NCBI GenBank assembly: GCA_040394735.1
Contig: JBEBRR010000001.1
Location: 51,582 to 115,581, forward strand
Direction of reading: 5' to 3'
Length of the DNA stretch: 64,000 nucleotides
DNA from: Leadbetterella byssophila_A
GTDB lineage: Bacteria; Bacteroidota; Bacteroidia; Cytophagales; Spirosomataceae
This document shows positions 1 to 8,570 of this stretch, piece by piece; within the stretch, counting starts at the first letter, position 1, and each line of letters starts with the position of its first letter. A program made the translations under genes and the position numbers. The notes below the pieces were generated by a model. That model saw nothing but the letters and a program-made list of their open reading frames with translations, was not told where the DNA came from and searched no databases.

Positions 1-203
1 TTGGGAACAAAGTTACCGTTGGCCACAAAATCCAGGTCGATGGGCTTTACCTCTGCATTAGCTACCTTAACCAGTACAGCGCCGCTGGCAGCGTTCACCA
101 CGTCTACCTTGGCCTGGTTTTCTTTTTTGTTTTTGGTCAGGATATAGGCAATAGCAGCTCCGAATCCTGCGAGAACGAGTATAGTAATAATGGTACGTTT
201 CAT
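1..203 (-). CDS. RND efflux periplasmic adaptor, N-terminal fragment
   Basis: The reverse-strand frame opens at the ATG at 201-203 and is still open at the window edge, giving 67 residues of a longer protein. A short basic start is followed by a hydrophobic segment (about residues 4-21), then a Lys/Glu-rich linker and the stretch VLVKVANAEVKPIDLDF, which looks like the start of a membrane-fusion adaptor. The next gene upstream in the same direction is a TolC-family protein, 15 bases away. The pair fits the usual Bacteroidota order of TolC, adaptor and RND pump, the pump lying outside the window. The adaptor would bridge the inner-membrane pump and the TolC channel. The family call rests on a short fragment plus context. 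Confidence 0.72.
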   Translation of the reverse strand, partial: MKRTIITILVLAGFGAAIAYILTKNKKENQAKVDVVNAASGAVLVKVANAEVKPIDLDFVANGNFVP

Positions 204-218
204 TGTTTCTCTTTTATT

Positions 219-1571
219 TTAGTTTATTGCCAGATTTTTGATCTCCCCCCTGGCTTTCATTAATTCTATTTCAGCTACTTTGAATTGCAGCAGTGCGTCG
301 CTGTAGGCATTCTGGGTGCTGGTCAGCTCCGACTCGGCATTAAGCAGATCGGTCAGGTTCACCAGGCCCAAACGGAAGTTGTTATTGATATTTTCGTAAA
401 CTTCCTTCGCCAGATCGAGGTTAGCCCGCTGATTCTGGATGGCCTCAATGCTGTTCTGCATTTGTATTTTGGCATTCTCATACGCCATTTTCAGGGCATT
501 GGAGGTGAGATGGATCTCCTCCTGGTTTTTGAGGATATCCACTTTCGCCTGATCCAGCCGCGCTTTCTTGGCCCCCCCGTCATAGATCGGGATATTGATA
601 TTCAAAGTGAAATTCAGCATGCTGTAATTCAGGGCATTACCCGTATAAAGGTTAAAACGGTTACTCTGGCTGTTCTGAATATACTGGCCGCTGAGCGAAG
701 CCGTAGGGAAGAACTCTGCCCTTTTGGCATCGCGGTTAAGCCCCAGAAGCTCGTCCTGTTTGCGTAAAACCTTAACACTGAGAAGAGACTCTGTATCGAG
801 TTCCGGGCTTACTTTCAGGGCAGCCACCAGCGATTCAAGTTTCTCGATGTCTTCGCCCGGCAGTACGATATTTTCTGAAATTGGCATAGCCATGGAATAT
901 TTCAATACATTTTTCTGAAGCTCAATAGCATTCAGAAGCTGCATTTTCTGCGTTTCAAGATTTACACGGTTTACCCTGATCCGGTCTACGTCGATTTTTT
1001 TGCCCAGGCCGTTTTCAAAGAGGCCCTGCAGTACATCCTGCAGCTTGTTGATGCGCTCCAGGTTATCATCTATAAGCCCGAGCTTATGTTGGTTCACCAA
1101 TACCTGGTAATAGTTGGTAGCTACCTGCTGCACCACATTTTCTTCACTCAGCTCTTTCATCAGGCTGTAAAACTCGGCACTTCCGCGGGCGGCCTTGAGG
1201 CCGGTGAAAAGCTGCTGGTTATACAGCTGCTGGCTCACCTGTACATTGGTCATGGCATTCCAGGTCTGCCCGGCTTTGATGGCAATAAATTCACCGGGTG
1301 CACCGCCGAAAGCCTCTGCCGGCAATACAAACTGTTGTACCACAGGGTTAAGGGTAAGATTGGAAACCGCACTGAGCTGGGGTTTGGCACTGGCTCTGGT
1401 TTCTTTTACCACATTCAGGCCGTTTTCTATATCAAGACGGGCTTTTTTGATGGTTTCACTGTTGGCCAATGCATATTTAATGGCATCCTGCAGGGTGAGT
1501 GTTGTCTGTCCGTAGGATCGGAGAGCGGAAACCAACAGGATCATTCCCGCAATTAAAATTCTAGATTTCAT
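219..1571 (-). CDS. TolC family outer-membrane efflux protein
   Basis: A 450-residue protein of the OEP/TolC family, which forms the outer-membrane exit channel of tripartite efflux pumps. It begins with a signal peptide (MKSRILIAGMILLVSA, likely cut near YGQ). Two similar long-helical halves follow, typical of OEP repeats: one around residues 25-230, one around 265-445 containing IPIYDGGAKKARLDQAK and ending with LNAESELTSTQNAYSDALLQ. Length matches the family. It is followed after 15 bases by the adaptor gene, so the two are almost certainly co-transcribed. The ATG at 1569-1571 is the only good start ahead of the signal peptide. Substrate cannot be told from sequence. Confidence 0.9.
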   Translation of the reverse strand: MKSRILIAGMILLVSALRSYGQTTLTLQDAIKYALANSETIKKARLDIENGLNVVKETRASAKPQLSAVSNLTLNPVVQQFVLPAEAFGGAPGEFIAIKAGQTWNAMTNVQVSQQLYNQQLFTGLKAARGSAEFYSLMKELSEENVVQQVATNYYQVLVNQHKLGLIDDNLERINKLQDVLQGLFENGLGKKIDVDRIRVNRVNLETQKMQLLNAIELQKNVLKYSMAMPISENIVLPGEDIEKLESLVAALKVSPELDTESLLSVKVLRKQDELLGLNRDAKRAEFFPTASLSGQYIQNSQSNRFNLYTGNALNYSMLNFTLNINIPIYDGGAKKARLDQAKVDILKNQEEIHLTSNALKMAYENAKIQMQNSIEAIQNQRANLDLAKEVYENINNNFRLGLVNLTDLLNAESELTSTQNAYSDALLQFKVAEIELMKARGEIKNLAIN

Positions 1572-1868
1572 CCAATGAGTGTTTTGTTGAACTGTGAAAA
1601 CAGTGTTAATCAGTTAAGTATAGCTTGCTGTATTTCAGGCGCAAAGTTCGCCAAGATTTTAATTCATAAAAAGATAAATTCATTTAAACGGACAATTTTG
1701 AGTTTGAAATTTATTAATACAACCGGTTTATTTTCAAAATTTTAACTATTTAAAGATTGTTTTGTAATTATTCTTAGTTCGTTCCCGGCCAGGGGAATCC
1801 GGTGATATGCCTCTTCAAAGATGGCAGCCCAGGATGACAACCCTGTGTCAGCAGCGTTAGCCGGGCGC
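1572..1868. promoter_or_regulatory. Intergenic region upstream of the efflux operon
   Basis: No coding potential is seen in this AT-rich gap. On the reverse strand GAACTTTG (1642-1649) is one mismatch from the Bacteroidota -7 box TAnnTTTG and would give a leader of about 65 bases for the TolC gene. I find no convincing -33 element, so this is a weak call. Confidence 0.25.
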
Positions 1869-2624
1869 TTACTTTCCTTCCAGCCAGTTCATTAAGGGCG
1901 TATGTTTTTCCTTGCTGACGGTGATGGTCTCATCGTGGGGAAGGGTAAGGAGAAGAGCCAGTTTGCGGGCACCGTAGTTCTCTACCGACCGGATGGCCGT
2001 ACGGTTAACCAGGTATTGCCTGTTGGCCCGGAAGAAGCCGGAGCCCAGTTTGGATTCCAGGTCGTCGAGTGTACGGGTAATAAAATAGGATTTTTCATCA
2101 AAGGTTTTGAGCAGGGTGGTTTCATTCCGGATGCAGATCAGTGCAATGTCTTTTTCGGGAACAGGAATGATCTGGTCTTTGTAATGTACCAGTACGGATG
2201 TGATGCGCGGACGCTGATCCAGTACACTCAGAAGCGCTTCCAGGTTATTGGGCGACGGCGCCAGGATTTTCCTGAGGTTCTTGTATTTATCCAGCGCGGT
2301 TTTGATGGTATGTGCCGAAAAAGGTTTCAGAATATAGTCAATACCATTGGTCTTGAACGCATTCAGGGCGTATTCGTCATACGCCGTGCAAAAGATCACG
2401 GGAATGTCCGATTTTCTTTCCCGGAAAATCTCAAAACTAAGGCCGTCGCCCAGCTGGATATCCGAGAAAATCAGGTCGGCTTCCACCGGTCCGTCAAAAT
2501 AAGCCTGGGCTTCCTTTACCGAACTCAGGCTAGCCACAATCTCTGCTGCCGGTTCGGTGCGCAGAATGGTTTCCGCCAGATCTTCGGCTGTCAGCTTTTC
2601 GTCTTCTATGATGATGATTTTCAT
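1869..2624 (-). CDS. LytTR family response regulator
   Basis: A 251-residue regulator with an N-terminal receiver domain (residues 1-120; acidic pocket EDE at 7-9, phospho-acceptor Asp55 in FSDIQLGD, Lys100 in YILKPF). A C-terminal LytTR DNA-binding domain follows (about 150-250; FFRANRQYLVNRTAIRSVE). Such proteins bind direct repeats and often control envelope or surface genes. Its ATG overlaps the stop of the sensor kinase upstream by four bases (ATGA), so the two form one translationally coupled operon and are very likely cognate partners. Targets are unknown. Confidence 0.9.
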   Translation of the reverse strand: MKIIIIEDEKLTAEDLAETILRTEPAAEIVASLSSVKEAQAYFDGPVEADLIFSDIQLGDGLSFEIFRERKSDIPVIFCTAYDEYALNAFKTNGIDYILKPFSAHTIKTALDKYKNLRKILAPSPNNLEALLSVLDQRPRITSVLVHYKDQIIPVPEKDIALICIRNETTLLKTFDEKSYFITRTLDDLESKLGSGFFRANRQYLVNRTAIRSVENYGARKLALLLTLPHDETITVSKEKHTPLMNWLEGK

Positions 2625-3715
2625 AATGTTTCAATAGTTGGAGATAGTAGATTTTCAGCATAAAGAAGTCTTATTTTCACGATAAAGCTCTCCTGGTTTT
2701 CAATGATCTGAACGGAGTCTCCCGAGAGAATGCGGTAGCGCTCCGAAAGGTTGGTAAGCCCGTTTCCGGTAGATTCCGACAACGACCTTTTGGGCTGCAG
2801 GTTATTTTTTACCTCCACCCATCCGGTGCTGTCCGAGATCTCTATCCGGAGAGGGGATACGGTGGTCAGTTCATTGTGCTTAATGGCATTTTCCAGCAGG
2901 GGCTGGAGCGAAAAAACGGGCAGGTAGCCGCTTTCTGTATCGGCAATATTCACCTGGTAATTAAGCGCATTTCCGAAGCGGATCTTCTGCATCTCCATAT
3001 AATCATGGCAGATTTTCAGCTCCTCCGCCAGCGGAACCAGTACCTTTTTATTTTGGTTGACCGAGGCGCGGAGAAAATCAGACAGGCTGATGAGGTATTC
3101 TTCCGCAGTATCAGGGTATTTCCGGATCAGTGATTTCAGCACATTCAGCGCATTAAAGAGAAAATGGGGCTGGATCTGCTGCCGGAGAAGCTGGTTGACG
3201 GTTTCAGCATTGACGGTACGCAGGTGGGAGTTTTCAAGGTCTACCTTCACTTTCATATCCTGGAGAATAATAAAATTATGGAGGAAATAAACCACGGCGT
3301 ATACCACCACACTCATCAGGAAAAGGAACAGGTACATCCAGTTTCCCAGTCGCGTTACCTCGCTCCTCACAAAGGCCGGAGATATAAGGCCTTTATCAAT
3401 GAGATACATATTCAGGAAATGGAAACCAAAGAAAATAGCGGCCGTGCAAAACACCCCGCAGGTAAAATGACGTTTGTCGTTAATGGTTACATAGCTTTCT
3501 TTAAGCGGGCCTTTGGTATAAAATCCCTTGAGAAGACAAAGATTAAGCATGCTGAAGGTGTAGAAAAGCAGGAAAGTGCTTATGATCCGGTAAATCACTG
3601 ACGACCAGCTTTCTTCCTGCATGAACGAGCTGAGAAAGGTGATCAGTGAAACTGTAAGTGAGAATACCAGACTGTATTTGAGAATATTCCGTACGGGAAT
3701 TTCATAATCTTTCAT
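2621..3715 (-). CDS. LytS/YehU-like sensor histidine kinase
   Basis: A 364-residue membrane kinase of the His_kinase (PF06580) type. Four hydrophobic segments (about residues 11-31, 41-62, 84-105, 126-151) precede a coiled linker. The phospho-acceptor is His184 in QIQPHFLFNALN, and the ATP-binding N-box has Asn276 in LLENAIKHNE. The frame is open 60 bases further to a TTG, but the promoter box TACCTTTG lies at 3720-3727, between that TTG and the ATG at 3713-3715, so the ATG is chosen. With the box only four bases before the ATG, the transcript would be nearly leaderless. The partner regulator follows with an ATGA overlap. The signal sensed is unknown. Confidence 0.87.
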   Translation of the reverse strand: MKDYEIPVRNILKYSLVFSLTVSLITFLSSFMQEESWSSVIYRIISTFLLFYTFSMLNLCLLKGFYTKGPLKESYVTINDKRHFTCGVFCTAAIFFGFHFLNMYLIDKGLISPAFVRSEVTRLGNWMYLFLFLMSVVVYAVVYFLHNFIILQDMKVKVDLENSHLRTVNAETVNQLLRQQIQPHFLFNALNVLKSLIRKYPDTAEEYLISLSDFLRASVNQNKKVLVPLAEELKICHDYMEMQKIRFGNALNYQVNIADTESGYLPVFSLQPLLENAIKHNELTTVSPLRIEISDSTGWVEVKNNLQPKRSLSESTGNGLTNLSERYRILSGDSVQIIENQESFIVKIRLLYAENLLSPTIETL

Positions 3716-3719
3716 ACTG

Positions 3720-3750
3720 CAAAGGTAGGGCAATCGCCCGATGCCGGAAA
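3720..3750 (-). promoter_or_regulatory. Promoter of the LytS-like kinase operon
   Basis: Reverse strand: TACCTTTG (3720-3727) matches the Bacteroidota -7 box, and TTTC (3747-3750), one mismatch from the -33 TTTG, lies 19 bases upstream. The start codon follows four bases after the box, which predicts a leaderless or near-leaderless mRNA. Confidence 0.5.
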
Positions 3751-3888
3751 AGAATATTGATTGTAAAGCGGACAAAACAGGCTGTGAGTCAGCCGGGTTA
3801 GCGCAGAAAAGAACGCTCCGGCAGGACCGGGTCAGGGGGGAGCAGGACTAAATTTCACTTAAAGGCTTAGTTACTGTTGTTTCATCTG

Positions 3889-3945
3889 TAAATTTAGTTG
3901 TAAATTACACCCTGTTCCGGTACCCCACAAAATCCACCGGAACAG
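3889..3945 (+). promoter_or_regulatory. Leader region of the M16 peptidase with a perfect hairpin
   Basis: TAAATTTA (3889-3896) is one base from the -7 consensus. Downstream, CTGTTCCGGT (3912-3921) and ACCGGAACAG (3936-3945) form a perfect 10-base inverted repeat with a 14-base spacer, ending 22 bases before the ATG. It could be an mRNA hairpin controlling translation or an operator just downstream of the promoter. No T-run follows, so it is not a simple terminator. Confidence 0.45.
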
Positions 3946-3967
3946 ATTCCATTAACAAAATTTCAAA

Positions 3968-6772
3968 ATGAAAAGACAGATCTTCAGCCTTGTACTTACA
4001 TTATTGATAAGTTCCTGGGCTTATGCACAAAACATCCGCCTTACCGATAAGCTGCCCATGGACCCGGCTGTGAAGGTGGGCAAGCTGCCGAACGGGTTGA
4101 CCTATTATATCCGGAAGAACGTAGAACCTAAAAACCGTGCCGAGTTGCGGCTGGTAATTAAAGCGGGGTCTATCCTGGAAACGGAGGAACAGCGCGGACT
4201 GGCTCACTTTATGGAGCACATGAATTTTAACGGAACCCGGAATTTCCCTAAAAATGAGCTGGTGAATTTCCTGGAGAAGAGTGGAATTAAATTCGGTGCT
4301 GACCTGAATGCCTATACCAGCTTTGATGAAACGGTATATATGCTCCCGGTTCCTACTGATACCCTGGCGAAATTCGAAAAATACCTGTCGGTGCTGGCCG
4401 ACTGGTCCGGGAATGCCACGCTTGACCACACGGAGATCGATAAAGAGCGCGGAGTGGTTCTGGAAGAGGCCCGTCTCGGGAAAGGGGCCCAGCAACGGAT
4501 ATACGAAAAGCTGTACCCTGTATTATTCCGCGGCTCACGCTATGCCGAAAGGTTACCTATAGGGCTGGAAAGTGTGATCCAGAATGCACCTTATGAACAG
4601 TTCAAGAAATTTAAGGAGGAGTGGTATCGTCCTGATCTTCAGTCCATTGTTGCGGTAGGTGATTTTGACCCGGCTGTGGTGGAAGGAATGATCAAAAAGC
4701 TTTTCAGCGGCTTTAAAAATCCTGCCAAAGCCCAGGCAAGAACCCGGTATACGGTGCCCCTGTCTGGCGGAACAGACGCTATTGTCATCACCGACAAGGA
4801 GCAACCCTACAGCATGGTGCAATTGTTTTACCTGCAACCGGAAAGAAAGGAAATTACCGCGGAGAACCGGCGGGAAGCCATCATCCGCTCTTTATTCAAT
4901 ACCATGATCAGCCGGAGGCTGAGCGAATTACAGCAAAAGGCCGATCCGCCTTTCCAGTTCGGAATGAGCGGCTATTCTTCTTTCCTGGCCGGTCTGGATG
5001 CCCTGAATGCCATTGCGGTGGCCAAAGGGACCGACGTGGAGAAGGCGCTGGTAGCCGTACTGGATGAAAATCAACGGGCGGCCCGTTTCGGATTTACACA
5101 GGGGGAGCTTGACCGGGCCAGGCTGTCATACAAAACCGGGGTGGAAAAGCAGTTCGCCGAAAAAGATAAGACCGCTTCTTCCTCCTACGTGGAGGAGCTG
5201 GTGCAGTGCTTCCTGGATGGGGTGGTGATGACCGATATTTCTTACGATAAGGTCTTTGTGGACCAGTACCTCGACGGCATCAGGGTAGAAGAGGTAAATG
5301 CCTTTGTGAAGAAAGTGATTACCCCGGAAAACCGGGTGCTGGCGCTGATCGGACCGGAGGCAGCCAAAGATGTACTGCCTACTGCAGACCGCCTGAAGCA
5401 GCTGCTGGACAATACAGGAACGGCCATTACCGCCTATGTGGACGAGGAAGTGGCGGCTTCGCTGGTAGCTGAAATTCCTGTCCCCGGGAAAATCCGTTCG
5501 GAGAAGCAGGTGCCTGAAGCCGGGGTGACAGAGCTTGTTTTTGAGAACGGGGTAAAGGTTAATCTTAGGCCCACCGATTTTAAAAATGATGAGATCGTTT
5601 TCCGGGGGAATCGCTGGGGTGGAACTTCACTCTACCCGGATGCCGAAGCAGACAATGCTACCTATGCTTCTTTTATGGCCTCCAATAGCGGAAACGGTAC
5701 CCTCACAAGGCCGCAGCTTACCAAATTTATGTCCGGAAAGGTGGCCGGTGTCAACGTGAGCATCGGCAATATTTCAGAGACGGTGTCAGGCATGTCGAAC
5801 GTAAAGGATTTTGAAACCGCGCTTCAGATGATTTACAATAAGTTTACAAACAATCACCTGGATAAGGAAGCGGTGGCCGGGGCTATCGGGAACCAGCGTG
5901 ACTACCTGGCGAATCTCGAAGCTACTCCCACACCCGAAAAAGTATACAATGATACCCTGCTGTCTGTGATTTATAACTACCATCCCCGCAGAAGTCCGAT
6001 GACCTCGGCCCGCTGGGCAGCTCTCAACCCGGAGCGCTCCATGGAGATCTTTAAAGAGCGGATGTCAGATGCCTCAGGCTTCGAGTTTACGTTTGTAGGA
6101 AATTTTGAGGTGGAAAAGATCAAGCCTTTGCTGGCTACATACCTCGGAAGCCTTCCATCTACCGGTAAAAAACCGGAGTACAAAGATCCGGGCGTTTATC
6201 CGCCCCGTGGCAAGGTGTCGAAAACCGTGAAAAAGGGTAGCGAAGACAAGGCCAACGTAACCTTGCTGTTCACCGGGGAATACCGGCCCGACGATACGGA
6301 AGAACAACTGCTTTCGGCAGTGGGCGAAATTCTGCAGATCAAGCTCACCGAGAAGCTTCGTGAAGAAGAGGGCGGGGTGTATTCCCCTTATGCCAGCATG
6401 AATTATAACCGTTTCCCGTCAGCCCGTTACCAGCTGGTGATAGGTTTTGGCTGTGCGCCGGCCAACGTGGAGAAGCTGATCAGCCTTACACTCGAAGAAA
6501 TCCGGAAGATCCGTGAAAACGGCGGATCACGGGAAGACATTGAAAAATATGTCAACAATGAAAAGCTGAACTTTCAGACCAACCTGAAGAATAATAATTA
6601 CTGGCTTAATGCCCTCGCCGACAAGTACCAGAAAGGCGGGGATGTTAAAACCATTCTTACGGAGGATAAGCAACTGGAAAAAGTAACGGTGGAAAGTACA
6701 AAAGCCATTGCGCAAAAGTACCTGACAGGCGAGAACTTTATCCGGGTGGTACTGCTTCCGGAAGATAAGTAA
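3968..6772 (+). CDS. M16 family zinc metallopeptidase (pitrilysin-like)
   Basis: A 934-residue secreted peptidase with a signal peptide (residues 1-20, ending AYA-Q). The inverted zinc motif HFMEH gives His80, catalytic Glu83 and His84. Glu160 in EIDKERGVVLEE lies at the expected distance for the third zinc ligand. The length matches the two-lobed form with four M16 modules in one chain; the C-terminal half lacks the zinc motif, as is normal. It likely degrades peptides in the periplasm or at the outer membrane. It is preceded by a long leader with a perfect hairpin and followed by a large inverted repeat, so it appears to be its own transcription unit. Confidence 0.93.
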   Translation: MKRQIFSLVLTLLISSWAYAQNIRLTDKLPMDPAVKVGKLPNGLTYYIRKNVEPKNRAELRLVIKAGSILETEEQRGLAHFMEHMNFNGTRNFPKNELVNFLEKSGIKFGADLNAYTSFDETVYMLPVPTDTLAKFEKYLSVLADWSGNATLDHTEIDKERGVVLEEARLGKGAQQRIYEKLYPVLFRGSRYAERLPIGLESVIQNAPYEQFKKFKEEWYRPDLQSIVAVGDFDPAVVEGMIKKLFSGFKNPAKAQARTRYTVPLSGGTDAIVITDKEQPYSMVQLFYLQPERKEITAENRREAIIRSLFNTMISRRLSELQQKADPPFQFGMSGYSSFLAGLDALNAIAVAKGTDVEKALVAVLDENQRAARFGFTQGELDRARLSYKTGVEKQFAEKDKTASSSYVEELVQCFLDGVVMTDISYDKVFVDQYLDGIRVEEVNAFVKKVITPENRVLALIGPEAAKDVLPTADRLKQLLDNTGTAITAYVDEEVAASLVAEIPVPGKIRSEKQVPEAGVTELVFENGVKVNLRPTDFKNDEIVFRGNRWGGTSLYPDAEADNATYASFMASNSGNGTLTRPQLTKFMSGKVAGVNVSIGNISETVSGMSNVKDFETALQMIYNKFTNNHLDKEAVAGAIGNQRDYLANLEATPTPEKVYNDTLLSVIYNYHPRRSPMTSARWAALNPERSMEIFKERMSDASGFEFTFVGNFEVEKIKPLLATYLGSLPSTGKKPEYKDPGVYPPRGKVSKTVKKGSEDKANVTLLFTGEYRPDDTEEQLLSAVGEILQIKLTEKLREEEGGVYSPYASMNYNRFPSARYQLVIGFGCAPANVEKLISLTLEEIRKIRENGGSREDIEKYVNNEKLNFQTNLKNNNYWLNALADKYQKGGDVKTILTEDKQLEKVTVESTKAIAQKYLTGENFIRVVLLPEDK

Positions 6773-6781
6773 GCCCGAAGA

Positions 6782-6884
6782 GAGGGGAATTTGTTCTTTT
6801 GGCAAATTTGTTTTTTAAGAAACGGGAGGATCAGCCTACGGCTGCCGGCTAAAAACAAATTTGCCAAAAGAACAAATTCACCTC
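6782..6884. repeat. Large inverted repeat between two same-strand genes
   Basis: Arms at 6782-6815 and 6851-6884 are reverse complements over 33 of 34 positions, 29 of them uninterrupted (6787-6815 with 6851-6879). The 35-base loop contains a small inner hairpin (AGCC/GGCT). The left arm contains the palindrome CAAATTTG and a T-run. It could act as a strong transcription terminator after the M16 gene, but the arms are far longer than terminator stems usually are, which also suggests a small non-autonomous mobile element. Confidence 0.75.
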
Positions 6885-6924
6885 GCTGTCCGGGTTTGGA
6901 TCAACGGCATTAAATATTTCAATT

Positions 6925-7494
6925 ATGGCACTTACGGCTTCCAATATGATGAATTTAGGTACAACGGCACCCGGTTTGCGGCTGCCGGATGTGCTGAGCG
7001 GCAAAGAGCTTTCGCTGGAAGAGATCAGGGGAGAGAACGGAACCCTCATTATGTTCATCTGCAATCATTGTCCTTATGTGATTCATGTAATGCCCGAGAT
7101 CATACGGGTGGCAGCAGATTACATGCCCAAAGGCATCAGGTTTGTTGCCATCAGTTCGAATGATGTGGTAGCCTATCCCCGGGATGCCCCGGATAAAATG
7201 AAGGATTTTGCCGCAGAATGGAAAATGGATTTTCCTTATCTCTATGACGAGACACAGGAGGTGGCGCGTGCCTATGATGCAGCCTGCACACCTGATTTTT
7301 ACCTATTTGATGCGCAATTAAAGCTGGCCTACCGGGGAAGGCTGGACGACTCCCGTCCGCGGGAAGAAAATCCGAAGCCTCTTACGGGGAAAGACCTGAG
7401 AGGGGCGCTAAGCGCACTTTTATCAGGGGAACCGCTTTCAGAGATCCAGTTTCCCAGCATGGGCTGCAATATCAAGTGGAAAGAGCAGGCTTAG
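6925..7494 (+). CDS. Thioredoxin-like (AhpC/TSA-related) protein
   Basis: A 189-residue thioredoxin-fold protein with the motif CNHCPYV (Cys46, Cys49) after a strand LIMFI, where the redox CxxC of this family sits. The conserved TPDFYLFD segment (cis-Pro region) appears around residues 122-129. A third cysteine lies near the C-terminus in MGCNIKWK, as in this uncharacterised cytosolic family. No signal peptide is seen. It may be a peroxiredoxin-like or disulfide-handling enzyme; the substrate is unknown. Its stop overlaps the stop of the convergent glycosyltransferase gene by four bases. Confidence 0.82.
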   Translation: MALTASNMMNLGTTAPGLRLPDVLSGKELSLEEIRGENGTLIMFICNHCPYVIHVMPEIIRVAADYMPKGIRFVAISSNDVVAYPRDAPDKMKDFAAEWKMDFPYLYDETQEVARAYDAACTPDFYLFDAQLKLAYRGRLDDSRPREENPKPLTGKDLRGALSALLSGEPLSEIQFPSMGCNIKWKEQA

Positions 7495-8570
7495 TTTTTG
7501 CCGAATACTTCCTTTACTGCTTCCAGGAAGCTGCGGCCGAACTTTACGCAGGGTTCGAGGTGATTTCCTTCGGCCCACTCGTTCCATGAATTGATGAAAA
7601 CAATCTGCTCTTCCGCCGGGAAATCTTTTACGTCGTTAACGGCATCTGTCAGCGAAGCCTTGAAGTCTTCCACGTTCTGATTGGCCAGGATCACGGCATT
7701 TTTTCCCTTTCTGGCGGTATTATCAAAGCCCACGATCGGGCAGGGGAAGCCTTTATACCGGATCTTGTGGATGCGGGCCCTCTCCTTGTATTGCCTGTAA
7801 TCGTAAACTTTCAGCGTGGGGTTAAGGATGCCCTGCATCAGGTTCCTGATCATCCGCTTGGGGGTGAAGCCGTCGATCCAGAATTCCGACAACAGGTTAT
7901 GCCGGGTCTGGAAGTGGATGGCGCTGTCAAAGCCGATATCTGCCGGATTTTTTTCCGGGTCATGCGAATTGCTGCCTGTAAAATAAGGTTTGGGTATCCC
8001 GTTTTCCCGGCAGACCTCTTCAAAGATAGCGATCATCCGGGAGGCATCAGGAAGGTCAAAAGGTTTATAGATCAGGAACAGGGGGCGCCCGTTGATCTTA
8101 ATATATCTTTCATCTTTAAACGAGCTGACCAGCCATTCGGCATGGGCCCGGTGGTCTTCGTCGCTGTATTTTTGCTCGATCAGCTTTACGCTTTCCTGCT
8201 CCCGGCCTTCCCAGCGGCGGGACCAGCTCTCGTTGGCCCAGAAATAGCAGAACGGAAAATCCGGCTTTTGAGAGGCAAGGATTTCGTCAATGGGCTGATG
8301 AAGCAGCCGTTTCCCTGAAAACCAGTAATGATAGTAACAGAAACCGTCAATGCCGTATTCCTTTGCCATCCGGGCATGTGCTTCCCGGGTTTCCGGTACC
8401 CGCAGGTCGTAATACCCGTTATCGGCAGGAAGCTGCGGCTGGTAATGTCCTTTAAACAGCGGCTGGGCTGCGGTAACATTGGTCCATTCCGTAAACCCCT
8501 TTCCCCACCAGGCATCATTTTCGGGAACAGGATGATACTGCGGCAAATAAATTGCTAAGGCTTTGGGCAT
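7491..8570 (-). CDS. WbsX-like glycosyltransferase (GH99-like fold)
   Basis: A 359-residue protein of the Glyco_tran_WbsX (PF14307) type. Diagnostic segments are AIYLPQYHPVPENDAWWG at the start, GIDGFCYYHYWFSG, CYFWANESWSRRWEG and FINSWNEWAEGNHLEP. The family is found in O-antigen and surface polysaccharide clusters. The gene starts at the base after the stop codon of the 2OG-Fe(II) oxygenase gene (TAA directly followed by ATG), so translation is probably coupled and the two products may act on the same surface glycan or glycoprotein. That partnership is inferred from arrangement. Confidence 0.88.
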   Translation of the reverse strand: MPKALAIYLPQYHPVPENDAWWGKGFTEWTNVTAAQPLFKGHYQPQLPADNGYYDLRVPETREAHARMAKEYGIDGFCYYHYWFSGKRLLHQPIDEILASQKPDFPFCYFWANESWSRRWEGREQESVKLIEQKYSDEDHRAHAEWLVSSFKDERYIKINGRPLFLIYKPFDLPDASRMIAIFEEVCRENGIPKPYFTGSNSHDPEKNPADIGFDSAIHFQTRHNLLSEFWIDGFTPKRMIRNLMQGILNPTLKVYDYRQYKERARIHKIRYKGFPCPIVGFDNTARKGKNAVILANQNVEDFKASLTDAVNDVKDFPAEEQIVFINSWNEWAEGNHLEPCVKFGRSFLEAVKEVFGKN

